Assembly (NCBI RefSeq): GCF_900113605.1
Contig: NZ_FOPY01000007.1
Location: forward strand, 124,001 to 188,000
Length of the DNA: 64,000 nt
Direction of reading: 5' to 3'
From: Modicisalibacter xianhensis
GTDB taxonomy: Bacteria > Pseudomonadota > Gammaproteobacteria > Pseudomonadales > Halomonadaceae
The notes below the pieces were generated by a model. That model was not told the origin of the DNA and did no database searches. It saw nothing but the letters and a program-made list of their open reading frames with translations. Positions 15,478-25,981 of this stretch are shown here, one piece after another. The first letter of the stretch is position 1. Every line of letters begins with the position of its first letter. The position numbers and the translations under genes are program-made.

Positions 15478-16938
15478 GTGAGTCAGGAAAAGCTCGACGC
15501 TCATTTTCAGGAATGGCAGGACAATGAGGCTGTCGCCGAGGAAATGATTCCCCTGCTCGGCAAGCTGTACCGCAAGTACAATGTCGTGCCTTCCCTGTAT
15601 GGCCGTTCGCTGATCAACCGCTCGGTCATCCGGATTCTCAAGAATCATCGCTATGTGAAGAAGGTCGAGGGCACCGAGCTTTCCGTTCGCGATACCTTCC
15701 CGCTGGTCAAGGCAATGACCGAGCTCGACCTCGGTCCCGCGCACATCGACCTGGGCAAACTGGCCGTCTCGTTCAAGAAAAGCGGTCGCAGCGATGTCGA
15801 GGACTACCTGCGTGAAGAACTTGCCGAAATCGTCGGCAAGCACGGCGAAAACGGCATGGGGGGAGAGCCCAAGGACGTCGTCCTCTACGGCTTCGGGCGT
15901 ATCGGACGTATCCTGGCGCGTATCCTGGTCGAGAAGGCCGGGGGGGGCAACCTGCTTCGCCTGCGTGCCATCGTGGTGCGTGGTGATGGCAGCGGCGACG
16001 ATCTCGAGAAGCGCGCCAGCCTGTTGCGTCGCGACTCCATCCACGGCCCGTTTGCCGGCTCGATCAGCGTCGATCATGACAACAAGGCGATCATTGCCAA
16101 CGGCAACTACATCCAGGTGATCAACGCCAATTCGCCCAGCGAGGTCGATTACACCGCCTATGGCATCGACAACGCCATCGTCGTCGACAATACCGGTAAA
16201 TGGCGCGACGAGGAGGGGCTGTCCCAGCACCTGGCCTGCAAGGGCGTTGCCAAGGCGCTGCTCACGGCACCTGGCAAGGGAAGCGTCAAGAACATCGTCT
16301 ATGGCATCAACCATCGCGACATCGGCGATGAGGATCGCATCATCTCGGCGGCCTCATGCACGACCAACGCCATCGTGCCGGTGCTCAAGGCCATCAATGA
16401 CGAGTACGGCATCGAGCATGGCCACATGGAGACGGTGCACTCCTATACCAACGACCAGAACCTGATCGATAACTACCACAAGGGTGACCGTCGTGGCCGC
16501 AGTGCGCCGCTCAACATGGTGTTGACCGAAACCGGTGCCGCCAAGGCTGTCGCCAAGGCACTGCCCGAACTGGGCGGCAAGCTGACCGGCAATGCCATCC
16601 GTGTGCCGACGCCGAACGTCTCCATGGCCATTCTCAATCTCAACCTGGAGAAGGCGTCCGACACCGAGAGCGTCAACAACTACCTGCGCGACATGGCGCT
16701 GCATTCCTCGATGCAGAAGCAGATCGACTATGTCGATTCGCCCGAGGTGGTGTCCTCCGACTTCGTCGGCAACCGCCATGCTGGCATCGTCGATGCCAAG
16801 GCGACCATCGTCGACGGCAAGAATGCCGTGCTTTATGTATGGTACGACAACGAATTCGGCTACAGCTGCCAGGTGGTGCGCATCCTGCAGTACATGTCCA
16901 ACGTGCACTTTCTCTACCTGCCGCGCGCTCGTGCCTGA
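15478..16938 (+). CDS. gap: Glyceraldehyde-3-phosphate dehydrogenase, long form
   Basis: The 486-residue protein has a GAPDH core from about residue 130, beginning with the NAD-binding YGFGRIGR motif. The catalytic cysteine is Cys294 in SAASCTTNAIVP and the catalytic histidine lies in the usual downstream HSYTNDQ segment. An N-terminal region of about 130 residues, not found in the classic 330-residue enzyme, includes helical stretches and resembles the long GAPDHs next to mfd in pseudomonads. It interconverts glyceraldehyde-3-phosphate and 1,3-bisphosphoglycerate; the preferred direction and cofactor are not evident. It starts at GTG with AAGGAAGGGAG upstream and has its own terminator. Confidence 0.93.
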   Translation: MSQEKLDAHFQEWQDNEAVAEEMIPLLGKLYRKYNVVPSLYGRSLINRSVIRILKNHRYVKKVEGTELSVRDTFPLVKAMTELDLGPAHIDLGKLAVSFKKSGRSDVEDYLREELAEIVGKHGENGMGGEPKDVVLYGFGRIGRILARILVEKAGGGNLLRLRAIVVRGDGSGDDLEKRASLLRRDSIHGPFAGSISVDHDNKAIIANGNYIQVINANSPSEVDYTAYGIDNAIVVDNTGKWRDEEGLSQHLACKGVAKALLTAPGKGSVKNIVYGINHRDIGDEDRIISAASCTTNAIVPVLKAINDEYGIEHGHMETVHSYTNDQNLIDNYHKGDRRGRSAPLNMVLTETGAAKAVAKALPELGGKLTGNAIRVPTPNVSMAILNLNLEKASDTESVNNYLRDMALHSSMQKQIDYVDSPEVVSSDFVGNRHAGIVDAKATIVDGKNAVLYVWYDNEFGYSCQVVRILQYMSNVHFLYLPRARA

Positions 16939-16949
16939 GTGACGCCAAT

Positions 16950-16983
16950 GCCATGCCGGCTCCGGTCGGCATGGCGTTTTTTT
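16950..16983 (+). terminator. Intrinsic terminator of gap
   Basis: GCCATGCCG pairs with CGGCATGGC around an 8-base loop and is followed by a run of seven T. It starts 11 bases after the gap stop codon. Confidence 0.92.
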
Positions 16984-17015
16984 GCCTTCCGCCCCGATGC
17001 CGACCTTCGGTCAGG

Positions 17016-17044
17016 TAGTCTTTCCATCCTCGTCTCTTTATAAT
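17016..17044 (+). promoter_or_regulatory. Putative nqr operon promoter
   Basis: A perfect -10 hexamer TATAAT (17039-17044) lies 17 bases after TAGTCT, a poor -35. Transcription from about 17051 would give a leader of about 180 bases before nqrA. I see no recognisable riboswitch or strong structure in that leader, but its length leaves room for control. Confidence 0.5.
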
Positions 17045-17230
17045 AGTCGCGATTTATTGGTGCGATCCGTCTGGCCATGGGTCGTGCAGGACAACCTTCT
17101 GATAAGAAAAGAATCGAGCACCGTGACGCCAGCTGACATGTGCGCGTGCCATCGCGTGGGCCAGGCTCGTCACCGTCGTGCGTCGAACCCCTTTCCTTTC
17201 GAAAATCAGATCCGATAACTGGGCGAGACT

Positions 17231-18580
17231 ATGATCGATGTCAAACGAGGCCTGGATCTCCCCATCGCCGGGGCGCCGGACCAGCGTATCGAGGATGCGC
17301 GGCCGGTACGTCAAGTGGCGATCCTGGGACCCGACTACGTCGGCATGAAGCCGACCATGGAGGTCCGGGAAGGGGACAGGGTGAAGCTGGGTCAGGTGCT
17401 GTTCACCGACAAGAAGATTCCAGGTGTGCGTTTTACCGCACCGGGCGCCGGCGAAGTGGTTGCGATCAATCGCGGCGAAAAGCGCATGCTGCTTTCTGTG
17501 GTGATCCAACTGGACGAGCAGGAAGAGGCCGTCGAGTTCACCGCTCATGATGCCAGTGCGCTCGAAGGCCTGGATCGCCAGGCCGTGGTCGATCAGTTGG
17601 TCGACTCGGGGCTGTGGACGGCCCTGCGAACCCGTCCCTTCTCGCGTACGCCTGCCCCGGAAGCCGTGCCGGCCGATATCTTCGTCACCGCCATCGACAC
17701 GCATCCGCTGTCTGCCGATCCGGCCGTGATCATCAACGAGGCGCCGCAGGCCTTCGCCAATGGCCTCAAGGTGCTCAAGCGCCTGACACCGGGCAAGGTG
17801 TTCCTCTGCAAGGCGCCCGAGGCAAGCCTTCCCGGCGAGGATGTCGCTGGCGTTCAGGTCGAGTCCTTCAAGGGGCTGCATCCAGCAGGGCTTGTCGGTA
17901 CGCACATCCATTTCCTGTCGCCAGTCGGCCTGAAAAAGCAGGTCTGGCATCTGGGTTATCAGGATGTCATTGCCATCGGCAAGCTGTTCGTCGAAGGGCG
18001 CCTGGACATGACGCGTGTCGTTGCCGTGGGTGGCCCCCGTGCCAAGCAGCCGCGCCTGCTGCGTACCCGTGTCGGTGCGAGCAGTGCCGAACTGCTCGAG
18101 GGCGAGGTGCTCCAGCCGGAAGAAACGCGGGTCATTTCCGGATCGGTGTTCGGTGGTAGCACGGCGGAAGGATCACGCCGTTTCCTGGGGCGTTTCCACA
18201 ACCAGTTCTCGCTGATCGAGGAAAGCAACAAGCGGGCCTTCATGGGCTGGCTGTCGCCAGGACGCAACCGCCACTCGGTCATGGGGATCTATATTTCCCG
18301 CTTCCTGGGCCTCAACGATTACAAGCCTGACACTTCCACCAATGGCTCCGAGCGTGCCATGGTGCCGGTAGGCGCGTACGAAGAGGTCATGCCACTGGAT
18401 ATCCTGCCCACGCAGTTGCTGCGTTCGCTGATCGTCGGCGATATCGAGAATGCCATGCTGCTCGGCTGCCTGGAGTTGGACGAGGAAGACGTCGCGCTGT
18501 GCACCTACGTGTGCCCGGCCAAGTACGAGTACGGTCCCATCCTGCGTGACAACCTCACCACGATCGAGAAAGAGGCCTGA
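17231..18580 (+). CDS. nqrA: Na+-translocating NADH:quinone reductase subunit A
   Basis: The 449-residue NqrA is the cytoplasmic-side subunit of the six-subunit Na+-NQR complex and contributes to quinone binding. It starts with the family-typical [12 protein letters not shown] segment and has the usual length (about 445-450). No transmembrane segment is expected. The gene opens the operon nqrABCDEF-apbE-nqrM and ends in an ATGA-type overlap with nqrB, a sign of translational coupling. The complex oxidises NADH, reduces ubiquinone and exports Na+, fitting a salt-adapted bacterium. Confidence 0.97.
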   Translation: MIDVKRGLDLPIAGAPDQRIEDARPVRQVAILGPDYVGMKPTMEVREGDRVKLGQVLFTDKKIPGVRFTAPGAGEVVAINRGEKRMLLSVVIQLDEQEEAVEFTAHDASALEGLDRQAVVDQLVDSGLWTALRTRPFSRTPAPEAVPADIFVTAIDTHPLSADPAVIINEAPQAFANGLKVLKRLTPGKVFLCKAPEASLPGEDVAGVQVESFKGLHPAGLVGTHIHFLSPVGLKKQVWHLGYQDVIAIGKLFVEGRLDMTRVVAVGGPRAKQPRLLRTRVGASSAELLEGEVLQPEETRVISGSVFGGSTAEGSRRFLGRFHNQFSLIEESNKRAFMGWLSPGRNRHSVMGIYISRFLGLNDYKPDTSTNGSERAMVPVGAYEEVMPLDILPTQLLRSLIVGDIENAMLLGCLELDEEDVALCTYVCPAKYEYGPILRDNLTTIEKEA

Positions 18581-19815
18581 TGATGGGTATTCGCAAGACA
18601 CTCGACAATCTCGAGCCGCACTTTCACAAGGGTGGCAAGTACGAGAAGTTTTACGCCCTCTATGAGGCCGTGGACACCATTTTCTATGCGCCGCCCGATG
18701 TCACCAAGGGCACGGCTCATGTACGTGACGGGATCGACCTGAAGCGCATCATGATCACGGTGTGGCTCTGCACCTTCCCGGCGATGTTCTTTGGCATGTA
18801 CAACGCCGGCCTGCAGGCGAACATGGCGATCGAGAACGGCTACGGTGCGCTGGGAGGCTGGCGCGAGGCGCTGACCCTGGCACTGGCCGGCGGTCATGAC
18901 CCGGGTAGCATCTGGGCCAACTTCGTGCTCGGGGCGACCTATTTCCTGCCCATCTACCTGGTGACCTTCGTTGTCGGGGGCTTCTGGGAAGTGCTGTTCG
19001 CGGTCAAGCGTGGTCACGAAGTCAACGAAGGCTTCTTCGTCACTTCGGTGCTGTTCGCCCTGATCCTGCCGCCGACCATTCCGCTCTGGCAGGTGGCTCT
19101 GGGGATCACCTTCGGTGTCGTGATCGGCAAGGAGATCTTTGGCGGGACCGGCAAGAACTTCCTCAACCCGGCATTGACGGGCCGTGCATTCCTGTACTTC
19201 GCTTACCCGGCACAGATTTCCGGTGATGCGGTGTGGGTTGCCGCGGATGGCTATACCGGGGCCACGCCGCTGTCGATGGTAGTCACCGATGGCATGCCGG
19301 GGCTGACCGACCAGTACAGCTGGATGGATGCCTTCCTGGGCTTCCTGCCCGGCTCGGTCGGCGAGACCTCGACGCTGGCCATTCTCCTCGGCGCCATCGT
19401 GTTGCTGCTGACCCGCATTGCCTCCTGGCGCATCATGCTGGGCGTCTTCCTGGGTGTCGTGGGTACGGCCATGCTGTTCAATGCCGTCGGCTCCGAGACC
19501 AATCCGATGTTTGCCTTGCCCTGGTACTGGCATCTGGTGATCGGCGGGCTGGCGTTCGGCCTGGTATTCATGGCCACCGATCCGGTGTCGGCCTCTATGA
19601 CCAACAAGGGCAAGCTGATCTTCGGTATTCTGATCGGCGTGATGACGGTGCTGATCCGTGTCGTCAACCCGGCCTTCCCCGAGGGCATCATGCTGGCGAT
19701 CCTGTTCGCCAACCTGTTCGCGCCACTGATCGATCACTTCATCGTGCAGGCCAACGTCAAGCGTCGCCAGAAACGTGAAGCGTCCTACACCCCCGTTACC
19801 GAGGAGACCGCCTGA
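18580..19815 (+). CDS. nqrB: Na+-translocating NADH:quinone reductase subunit B
   Basis: The 411-residue integral membrane subunit carries covalently bound FMN and riboflavin and forms part of the sodium path. About ten hydrophobic segments are visible. The flavinylation motif D-G-Y-T-G-A-T ends at Thr229, matching the ApbE target pattern Dxx(S/T)GA(S/T). Two adjacent ATGs (18580 and 18583) are possible starts; the first overlaps the nqrA stop. The C-terminus is basic ([10 protein letters not shown]). It is followed immediately by nqrC with its ATG at the nqrB stop. Confidence 0.97.
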   Translation: MMGIRKTLDNLEPHFHKGGKYEKFYALYEAVDTIFYAPPDVTKGTAHVRDGIDLKRIMITVWLCTFPAMFFGMYNAGLQANMAIENGYGALGGWREALTLALAGGHDPGSIWANFVLGATYFLPIYLVTFVVGGFWEVLFAVKRGHEVNEGFFVTSVLFALILPPTIPLWQVALGITFGVVIGKEIFGGTGKNFLNPALTGRAFLYFAYPAQISGDAVWVAADGYTGATPLSMVVTDGMPGLTDQYSWMDAFLGFLPGSVGETSTLAILLGAIVLLLTRIASWRIMLGVFLGVVGTAMLFNAVGSETNPMFALPWYWHLVIGGLAFGLVFMATDPVSASMTNKGKLIFGILIGVMTVLIRVVNPAFPEGIMLAILFANLFAPLIDHFIVQANVKRRQKREASYTPVTEETA

Positions 19816-20585
19816 TGGCTAGCAACAACTCCATCAAGAAGACGCTCACGGTCGCGCTGGCGCTGTGTATCGTCTGCTCGGTCGTTGTCTCCACTGCCGC
19901 CGTGGTGCTGCGTCCGGCACAGGTGCTGAATCAGGAACTCGACCGCAAGAGCAATATCCTGCAGGTCGCTCAGCTCTACCAGCCGGGCATCAACGTCAAT
20001 GAACAGTTCGCCCAGCAGATCACGTCACGTGTCGTGAACCTGGATACCGGCGAATATGCCGAGGATCTCGATGCCGAGACCTACAACCAGTTCGACGCTG
20101 CCAAGGATCCTGCCACCTCCCGTACCTTGTCCGGTGACGATCCGGCGGGCCTGGGGCGCCTGGAAAACTACGCGACGGTGTACCTGGTCGGTGATCCCGA
20201 GAATCCCGAGCAGATCATCCTGCCGATTCGTGGCCAGGGTCTGTGGGGCTTGATGCGCGGCTTCCTGGCGCTGGAAGGGGATGGCAACACCATTGTCGGC
20301 CTGTCCTACTACGATCACTCCGAGACCCCGGGATTGGGCGGTGAAGTGGACAATCCGCGCTGGAAATCCCAATGGCAGGGCAAGAAGGTCTATGCTGACG
20401 ACCCAATGGATCCGATGATCCAGCTGGTCAAGGGTGGGGCCGACTCCGAGTACGAGGCCGATGCCCTGTCCGGGGCGACCCTGACCAGCCGTGGCGTGAC
20501 CAACATGCTGCAATTCTGGCTGAGCGAGATGGGCTTTGCCGACTATCTCGCCCGGTTTCATGACAATTCGCAAGGAGGAGCGTGA
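19815..20585 (+). CDS. nqrC: Na+-translocating NADH:quinone reductase subunit C
   Basis: The 256-residue subunit has one N-terminal membrane anchor (about residues 12-32) and a periplasmic FMN-binding domain. FMN is joined to Thr222 in the motif D-A-L-S-G-A-T, which fits the ApbE recognition pattern. The gene overlaps nqrB by one base, and its end carries AAGGAGG, the ribosome-binding site for nqrD. It accepts electrons on the periplasmic side and passes them to NqrB. Confidence 0.97.
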   Translation: MASNNSIKKTLTVALALCIVCSVVVSTAAVVLRPAQVLNQELDRKSNILQVAQLYQPGINVNEQFAQQITSRVVNLDTGEYAEDLDAETYNQFDAAKDPATSRTLSGDDPAGLGRLENYATVYLVGDPENPEQIILPIRGQGLWGLMRGFLALEGDGNTIVGLSYYDHSETPGLGGEVDNPRWKSQWQGKKVYADDPMDPMIQLVKGGADSEYEADALSGATLTSRGVTNMLQFWLSEMGFADYLARFHDNSQGGA

Positions 20586-20587
20586 GC

Positions 20588-21262
20588 ATGGCCTCTGATA
20601 CTCCCAAAAGCGTCGTCCTATCGCCGGTGTTCAAGAACAACCCCATCGCCTTGCAGGTGCTGGGTATCTGTTCGGCGCTGGCGGTGACCAACTCCTTGAG
20701 CGTATCGCTGGTCATGGGGCTGGCGGTTATCGCGGTGACGTCGTTCTCCAACCTGTTCGTCTCGTTGATTCGTCACCATATTCCTTCCTCGATCCGCATC
20801 ATCGTGCAGATGACCATCATTGCTTCGCTGGTCATCGTGGTCGACCAGTTGCTCAAGGCATATGCCTACGAAATGTCCAAGCAGCTGTCGGTGTTCGTCG
20901 GCCTGATCATCACCAACTGTATCGTCATGGGACGCGCCGAAGGCTACGCCATGCAGAACGGCCCGGTGATGAGCTTCCTCGATGGCGTGGGCAACGGCCT
21001 GGGCTATGCCGTGATCCTCCTGTTCGTCGGCTTCGTGCGTGAACTTCTCGGCTCTGGCAGCCTGTTTGGCTTCACCATCCTGCCGGCGGTCCAGAACGGT
21101 GGCTGGTACGTGCCCAACGGCCTGATGCTGCTGCCGCCCTCGGCGTTCTTCGTCATCGGCCTGCTGATCTGGATCCTGCGTTCGTTCAGCCCGGACCAGG
21201 TCGAGAAAACCGAGTACCGGATCGTTGCCAACAGCAAGACCAAGATCAAGGAGACCGCGTAA
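20588..21262 (+). CDS. nqrD: Na+-translocating NADH:quinone reductase subunit D
   Basis: The 224-residue integral membrane subunit has about six hydrophobic helices and is homologous to NqrE and to RnfE. NqrD and NqrE together hold an iron centre between two half-channels. The ATG at 20588 is preferred because AAGGAGG ends nine bases earlier; a GTG at 20582 overlaps the nqrC stop and is too close to that site. Its stop shares a base with the nqrE start. Confidence 0.97.
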   Translation: MASDTPKSVVLSPVFKNNPIALQVLGICSALAVTNSLSVSLVMGLAVIAVTSFSNLFVSLIRHHIPSSIRIIVQMTIIASLVIVVDQLLKAYAYEMSKQLSVFVGLIITNCIVMGRAEGYAMQNGPVMSFLDGVGNGLGYAVILLFVGFVRELLGSGSLFGFTILPAVQNGGWYVPNGLMLLPPSAFFVIGLLIWILRSFSPDQVEKTEYRIVANSKTKIKETA

Positions 21263-21882
21263 TGTTCGAGCATTATCTGAGCCTGTTCGTACAGGCAGTG
21301 TTCGTCGAGAACATGGCGCTTGCCTTCTTCCTGGGGATGTGTACGTTCCTTGCCGTATCCAAGAAGGTCTCCTCGGCGATCGGTCTGGGCATTGCCGTCA
21401 TCGTGGTACTGACCATCACGGTGCCGGCCAACAACCTGATTCTGAACTACCTGTTGCGCGAGGGTGCCCTGACCTGGACCGGTCTGGAAGGCGCCGAGAA
21501 CATCGACCTGTCGTTCCTCGGATATCTTTCCTACATCGGCGTGATTGCCGCGATGGTGCAGATCCTCGAGATGTTCCTCGACAAGTTCGTGCCCGCACTC
21601 TACAACGCGCTGGGCGTGTTCCTGCCGCTGATCACGGTCAACTGTGCCATCCTGGGTTCGGTGCTATTCATGGTCCAGCGTGACTATGAATTCGGCGAGT
21701 CCGTGATCTACGGGTTCGGCTGCGGCGTCGGCTGGGCGCTGGCAATCACCGCCCTGGCGGGAATTCGCGAGAAGCTCAAGTACAGTGACGTTCCGGCTGG
21801 CCTGCAGGGGCTGGGTATCACCTTCATCACCGTGGGGCTGATGTCGCTGGGCTTCATGTCCTTCTCCGGCGTTCAGCTATAA
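21262..21882 (+). CDS. nqrE: Na+-translocating NADH:quinone reductase subunit E
   Basis: The 206-residue membrane subunit starts with [20 protein letters not shown], typical of NqrE, and has about six transmembrane helices in inverted topology relative to NqrD. Conserved cysteines in the hydrophobic core (for example in FLGMCTFLA and VNCAILGS) are expected to help ligate the intramembrane iron centre. It overlaps nqrD by one base (TAATG) and lies 23 bases before nqrF. Confidence 0.97.
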   Translation: MFEHYLSLFVQAVFVENMALAFFLGMCTFLAVSKKVSSAIGLGIAVIVVLTITVPANNLILNYLLREGALTWTGLEGAENIDLSFLGYLSYIGVIAAMVQILEMFLDKFVPALYNALGVFLPLITVNCAILGSVLFMVQRDYEFGESVIYGFGCGVGWALAITALAGIREKLKYSDVPAGLQGLGITFITVGLMSLGFMSFSGVQL

Positions 21883-21905
21883 GCCAACGGGAATAGGAAA
21901 ACGAC

Positions 21906-23138
21906 ATGGTCGATACTTCCATCATCTTGCTCGGCGTCGTCATGTTCACCGTGGTCATTCTTGGCCTGGTTGCGGTGATCCTGGCGGCACGGAGCCGACT
22001 CGTCAGCAGTGGCGATGTCACCATCGAGATCAATGACGATCCCGACAACACCATGACGACGCAGGCCGGCGGCAAACTGCTGCAGACCCTGGCCGCCAAT
22101 GGCATCTTCCTGTCTTCCGCGTGTGGCGGTGGGGGCTCCTGTGCCCAGTGCAAGTGTCGGGTCACCGAGGGCGGCGGGTCGATCCTGCCGACTGAAGAGT
22201 CCCACTTCACCATGCGCGAAAAGAAGGACGGCTGGCGTCTTTCCTGCCAGGTACCTGTGAAGCAGGACATGAAGGTCGAGGTGCCGGAAGAGGTCTTTGG
22301 TGTCAAGAAATGGGAATGTGAGGTAACCCAAAACCCCAACGTGGCCACCTTCATCAAGGAGCTCAACCTCAAGCTGCCCGAGGGCGAGGAAGTGGCTTTC
22401 CGTGCCGGGGGCTACGTGCAGCTGGTGGCGCCGCCTTACGACATCAAGTTTTCCGACTTCGATATCGAGGAGGAATACCGGGGCGATTGGGAAAAGTTTG
22501 GTCTCTTCAACATTTCCCACAAGAACGACGAGGAAGTCATCCGCGCCTACTCGATGGCCAACTACCCGGAAGAGAAGGGTATCCTCAAGTTCAACATTCG
22601 TATCGCCACGCCGCCGCCCAACACCAACCACCCGCCCGGCCTGATGTCGACCTACGTCTTCAGCCTCAAGCCGGGCGACAAGGTGACCGTGATGGGGCCG
22701 TTCGGTGAGTTCTTTGCCAAGGACACCGACGCCGAGATGGTCTTCATCGGGGGCGGTGCGGGCATGGCACCGATGCGTAGCCATATCTTCGACCAGCTCA
22801 AGCGGCTCAAGTCGAAGCGCAAGATGTCATTCTGGTACGGTGCACGCTCCTGGCGCGAGACCTTCTACAACGAAGAGTACGATCAGCTCGCCGAAGAGTT
22901 TGACAACTTCGAGTGGCATCTGGCGCTTTCCGATCCGCAGCCGGAGGACAATTGGGAGGGGCCGACAGGCTTCATTCACAATGTGCTCTACGACATGTAC
23001 CTCAAGAATCATCCGGCACCGGAAGACTGCGAGTACTACATGTGCGGGCCGCCCATGATGAATGCGTCGGTCATCAAGATGCTGACCGACCTGGGGGTCG
23101 AGCCCGAGAACATCATGCTGGATGACTTCGGCGGATGA
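21906..23138 (+). CDS. nqrF: Na+-translocating NADH:quinone reductase subunit F
   Basis: The 410-residue subunit is the NADH entry point. Order of parts: one N-terminal membrane helix (about 5-28), a 2Fe-2S ferredoxin domain with Cys73, Cys79, Cys82 and Cys114, an FAD-binding domain with a RAYSMANYP motif, and an NADH-binding domain with [11 protein letters not shown]. The C-terminal DDFGG is typical. The stop overlaps the apbE start (ATGATGA), so the maturation factor is translationally coupled to the last structural gene. Confidence 0.97.
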   Translation: MVDTSIILLGVVMFTVVILGLVAVILAARSRLVSSGDVTIEINDDPDNTMTTQAGGKLLQTLAANGIFLSSACGGGGSCAQCKCRVTEGGGSILPTEESHFTMREKKDGWRLSCQVPVKQDMKVEVPEEVFGVKKWECEVTQNPNVATFIKELNLKLPEGEEVAFRAGGYVQLVAPPYDIKFSDFDIEEEYRGDWEKFGLFNISHKNDEEVIRAYSMANYPEEKGILKFNIRIATPPPNTNHPPGLMSTYVFSLKPGDKVTVMGPFGEFFAKDTDAEMVFIGGGAGMAPMRSHIFDQLKRLKSKRKMSFWYGARSWRETFYNEEYDQLAEEFDNFEWHLALSDPQPEDNWEGPTGFIHNVLYDMYLKNHPAPEDCEYYMCGPPMMNASVIKMLTDLGVEPENIMLDDFGG

Positions 23139-24196
23139 TGACGATACCGCCATGCAACGCAGCAGGGCCGGCTCCGAGAGGGCTGGCCTTGTTGTTGATA
23201 GCGTGCCTTCTGCTGCTTGCCGGGTGTGACTCATCTCCCCAGGCCCATCGCTTCCAGGGGCCAGTGTTCGGTACTGGCTACCATGTCACGCTGTATGCCG
23301 ATCTGGACGAAGAGAGCTACGCCGAGATTGACGCGGGTATCCAGGCGGAACTAGAGCGTGTCGATGCGTTGATGTCGACCTATCGTGACGATTCCGAGCT
23401 TTCCCGTCTCAATCGCTATCCGGTCGGCGTTCCCTTCTTCCTGTCGCCGCCTACGGCAGAGGTGATAGGGGAGTCGCTGCGTATCGCACGATTATCGAAC
23501 GATGCCTTCGATGTCACGGTTGGACCTGCCGTCAACCTGTGGGGTTTCGGTCCCGAAGGTCGCCCGGAACGCGTTCCGGATGCTGCAGCATTGGCCGATG
23601 CGCTGTCGCGTGTCGATGTTCATGCCCTGCAGCTCGACGGCGAGACTCTCGTCAAGACCAAGCCGGTCTATGTCGATCTGTCAGGCATCGCCAAGGGGTA
23701 TGCGACCGATCAGGTGGCCGACTATCTGGCGTCTTGGGGGGTCGAGGATTACCTGGTCGAGATCGGGGGTGAAATCCGTACCCATGGCGAGAAGCCGGAT
23801 GGCACGCCCTGGCGTATTGCCGTGGAAAAGCCGATCTCCAGCGAACGCAGTGTTCAGCAAATCATCGATCTGGGCAACGCCGGCGTGGCGACCTCGGGCG
23901 ATTACCGCAACTACTTTGAAAGCGATGGGATCCGCTATTCGCATACCATCGATCCTCGCACCGGCAAGCCGATTACCAATCGTGTCGCATCGGTGACGGT
24001 GATTACCGAACGCTGCATGACTGCCGATGCGCTGGCCACGGCCTTCACTGTCATGGGTGCCGAGGCCGGACTGGCCCTGGCCGAGCGAGAAAACATTCCT
24101 GTGTACTTCATTGTCAGAAGTGATGACGGATTCGATACACGCATGAGCCCCGCCTTCGAGAGGTATCTCGAAGACAGCGCTCAAGAGGGGGGATAA
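23135..24196 (+). CDS. apbE: FAD:protein FMN transferase
   Basis: The 353-residue lipoprotein has a signal peptide with lipobox LAGC (lipidated Cys31) and an ApbE domain. It uses FAD to attach FMN to Thr residues in Dxx(S/T)GA(S/T) motifs. Both targets, in NqrB (Thr229) and NqrC (Thr222), are encoded just upstream. Family motifs seen include [12 protein letters not shown] and TSGDYRNYF, and the metal site region near SHTIDPRTG. It overlaps nqrF by four bases and lies two bases before nqrM. The enzyme acts in the periplasm, anchored to a membrane. Confidence 0.96.
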   Translation: MMTIPPCNAAGPAPRGLALLLIACLLLLAGCDSSPQAHRFQGPVFGTGYHVTLYADLDEESYAEIDAGIQAELERVDALMSTYRDDSELSRLNRYPVGVPFFLSPPTAEVIGESLRIARLSNDAFDVTVGPAVNLWGFGPEGRPERVPDAAALADALSRVDVHALQLDGETLVKTKPVYVDLSGIAKGYATDQVADYLASWGVEDYLVEIGGEIRTHGEKPDGTPWRIAVEKPISSERSVQQIIDLGNAGVATSGDYRNYFESDGIRYSHTIDPRTGKPITNRVASVTVITERCMTADALATAFTVMGAEAGLALAERENIPVYFIVRSDDGFDTRMSPAFERYLEDSAQEGG

Positions 24197-24198
24197 CC

Positions 24199-24456
24199 AT
24201 GACTATCTGGATTCTGGCTTTCGCGTTCATCCTGCTCATGGTGACTGCCATGTCGATTGGTGTGCTGCTGGGACGCAAGCCCATCGCCGGTTCGTGTGGC
24301 GGACTCAACCGGCTTGGTCTCAAGCAGGGTTGCGATATCTGTGGTGGCAAGGATGAGGTCTGCGAGGAAGAGAATCGCAAGCGCAACGCTGCCCGTTTCC
24401 GGGAGGACGACGAGCAGCGTGGCGCCGACCTGGGATATGACGCTACCCGACGCTGA
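24199..24456 (+). CDS. nqrM: Na+-NQR maturation protein NqrM (DUF539)
   Basis: The 85-residue protein has one N-terminal membrane helix (about residues 3-25) followed by a short soluble part with four cysteines: one in GSCGGL, two in CDICGG, and one in EVCEE. This pattern is that of NqrM, thought to deliver iron to the NqrD/NqrE centre. The C-terminus is charged. The gene sits two bases after apbE, the normal place for nqrM. It closes the nqr operon before sth. Confidence 0.93.
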   Translation: MTIWILAFAFILLMVTAMSIGVLLGRKPIAGSCGGLNRLGLKQGCDICGGKDEVCEEENRKRNAARFREDDEQRGADLGYDATRR

Positions 24457-24505
24457 ACCGAGGGGTGTGACAACGCAAGCGGAGCGAGAGGAGTCAACGA
24501 GACTA

Positions 24506-25897
24506 ATGGCAGTTCATAATTACGATGTAGTAGTCATTGGTACAGGGCCGGCAGGAGAAAGCGCGGCCATCAACGCTGCCAAGCATGGCAAGCGGGTCGC
24601 GATCGTCGAGAAGCAGCCGGCGGTGGGCGGGAACTGCACCCATTGGGGTACGATCCCGTCCAAGGCGCTTCGTCATCAGGTCAAGCAGATCATGCAGTTC
24701 AACACCAACCGCATGTTCCGCGATATCGGCGAGCCTCGTTGGTTCTCGTTTGCCAAGGTTCTCGAACGCTCCCGGGTGACCATCGAGCAGCAGGTCGAAA
24801 TGCGCACGACATTCTATGCGCGCAACCGCATCGACCTGTTCTTTGGGGTAGCGCGCTTCAAGGACGAGCATACCGTGGTCGTGCGGGACAACCACGAGGG
24901 TGCCGAGGAGTTGTGTGCCCAGAAGATTGTGATTGCCACCGGTTCGCGTCCCTATCGACCCGGCGATGTGAATTTTCGCCATCCGCGCATCTATTGCTCC
25001 GATACCATCCTGGGCCTTTCGCATACGCCGCGGACCCTGATCATCTACGGTGCCGGTGTCATCGGCTCCGAGTATGCCTCGATCTTCTCGGGGCTGGGTG
25101 TCAAGGTGGATCTCATCGACACTCGTGACCGCTTGCTGTCGTTCCTCGACGACGAGATCAGCGATGCCTTGTCCTACCATCTGCGGCAGCATGGCGTCCT
25201 GGTTCGCCACAACGAGGAGTACGAGCGGGTCGAAGGCGACGAAGCCGGCGTCGTGGTGCACCTGAAGTCGGGGAAGAAGCTGCGTGCCGATGCTTTCCTG
25301 TGGGCCAACGGGCGTACCGGCAATACCGACGAGCTGGGGCTCGAGAATATCGGGCTGGAAGCCAACGGGCGCGGGCAACTGCAGGTCGACGAGCATTACC
25401 GTACAGCTATCCCGCATGTCTATGCGGTGGGCGACGTGATCGGTTGGCCCAGCCTGGCGAGTGCCGCTTATGACCAGGGGCGCAATGCCAGCGCCGACCT
25501 GCTCGACGAGGAGTTCCGTTTCGTCGATGACATTCCCACTGGCATCTATACCATTCCCGAGATCAGTTCGGTGGGCAAGACCGAGCGCGAACTGACCGAG
25601 GCCAAGGTGCCCTACGAGGTGGCACAAGCCTTCTTCAAGGATACCGCCCGCGCCCAGATCACCGGCGATACGGTGGGCATGCTCAAGATCCTGTTCCATC
25701 GCGAGACGCTGGAAATCCTGGGAATCCACTGCTTTGGCGACCAGGCTTCCGAGATCGTTCACATCGGCCAGGCGATCATGCAGCAGAAAGGCGAGGCCAA
25801 CAGCCTGAAGTACTTCATTCATACCACCTTCAACTACCCGACCATGGCGGAGGCCTACCGCGTCGCCGCCCAGAACGGCCTTAACAGGCTGTTCTGA
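24506..25897 (+). CDS. sthA: Soluble pyridine nucleotide transhydrogenase
   Basis: The 463-residue flavoprotein belongs to the pyridine nucleotide-disulphide oxidoreductase family. It has an FAD GxGxxG motif ([13 protein letters not shown]), a central NAD(P) motif ([14 protein letters not shown]) and a dimerisation domain. In the redox-active region the sequence is [16 protein letters not shown]: the second cysteine of disulphide reductases is absent, as is characteristic of SthA. It balances NADPH and NADH. The ATG at 24506 gives the family-typical N-terminus. It lies 49 bases after nqrM and ends in a strong terminator, as in the pseudomonad nqr locus I recall. Confidence 0.95.
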   Translation: MAVHNYDVVVIGTGPAGESAAINAAKHGKRVAIVEKQPAVGGNCTHWGTIPSKALRHQVKQIMQFNTNRMFRDIGEPRWFSFAKVLERSRVTIEQQVEMRTTFYARNRIDLFFGVARFKDEHTVVVRDNHEGAEELCAQKIVIATGSRPYRPGDVNFRHPRIYCSDTILGLSHTPRTLIIYGAGVIGSEYASIFSGLGVKVDLIDTRDRLLSFLDDEISDALSYHLRQHGVLVRHNEEYERVEGDEAGVVVHLKSGKKLRADAFLWANGRTGNTDELGLENIGLEANGRGQLQVDEHYRTAIPHVYAVGDVIGWPSLASAAYDQGRNASADLLDEEFRFVDDIPTGIYTIPEISSVGKTERELTEAKVPYEVAQAFFKDTARAQITGDTVGMLKILFHRETLEILGIHCFGDQASEIVHIGQAIMQQKGEANSLKYFIHTTFNYPTMAEAYRVAAQNGLNRLF

Positions 25898-25906
25898 TTC
25901 CTCCCT

Positions 25907-25931
25907 GACCCGGCATATGCCGGGTCTTTGC
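25907..25931. terminator. Intrinsic terminator after sthA
   Basis: GACCCGGCATATGCCGGGTC is a perfect 20-base palindrome followed by TTTGC and TTT, nine bases after the sthA stop. It also lies downstream of the convergent tus-like gene. Confidence 0.9.
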
Positions 25932-25981
25932 TTTATTGCTACGCTTTCGCCCTGCCTGCTTCTGCACTTTCCCGGCTCGTG

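Noticed and set aside
24506-25897. Dihydrolipoamide dehydrogenase or glutathione reductase as the identity of the flavoprotein after nqrM
   Set aside because: The second redox-active cysteine is missing (GNCTHWGT), which is diagnostic of soluble transhydrogenase.
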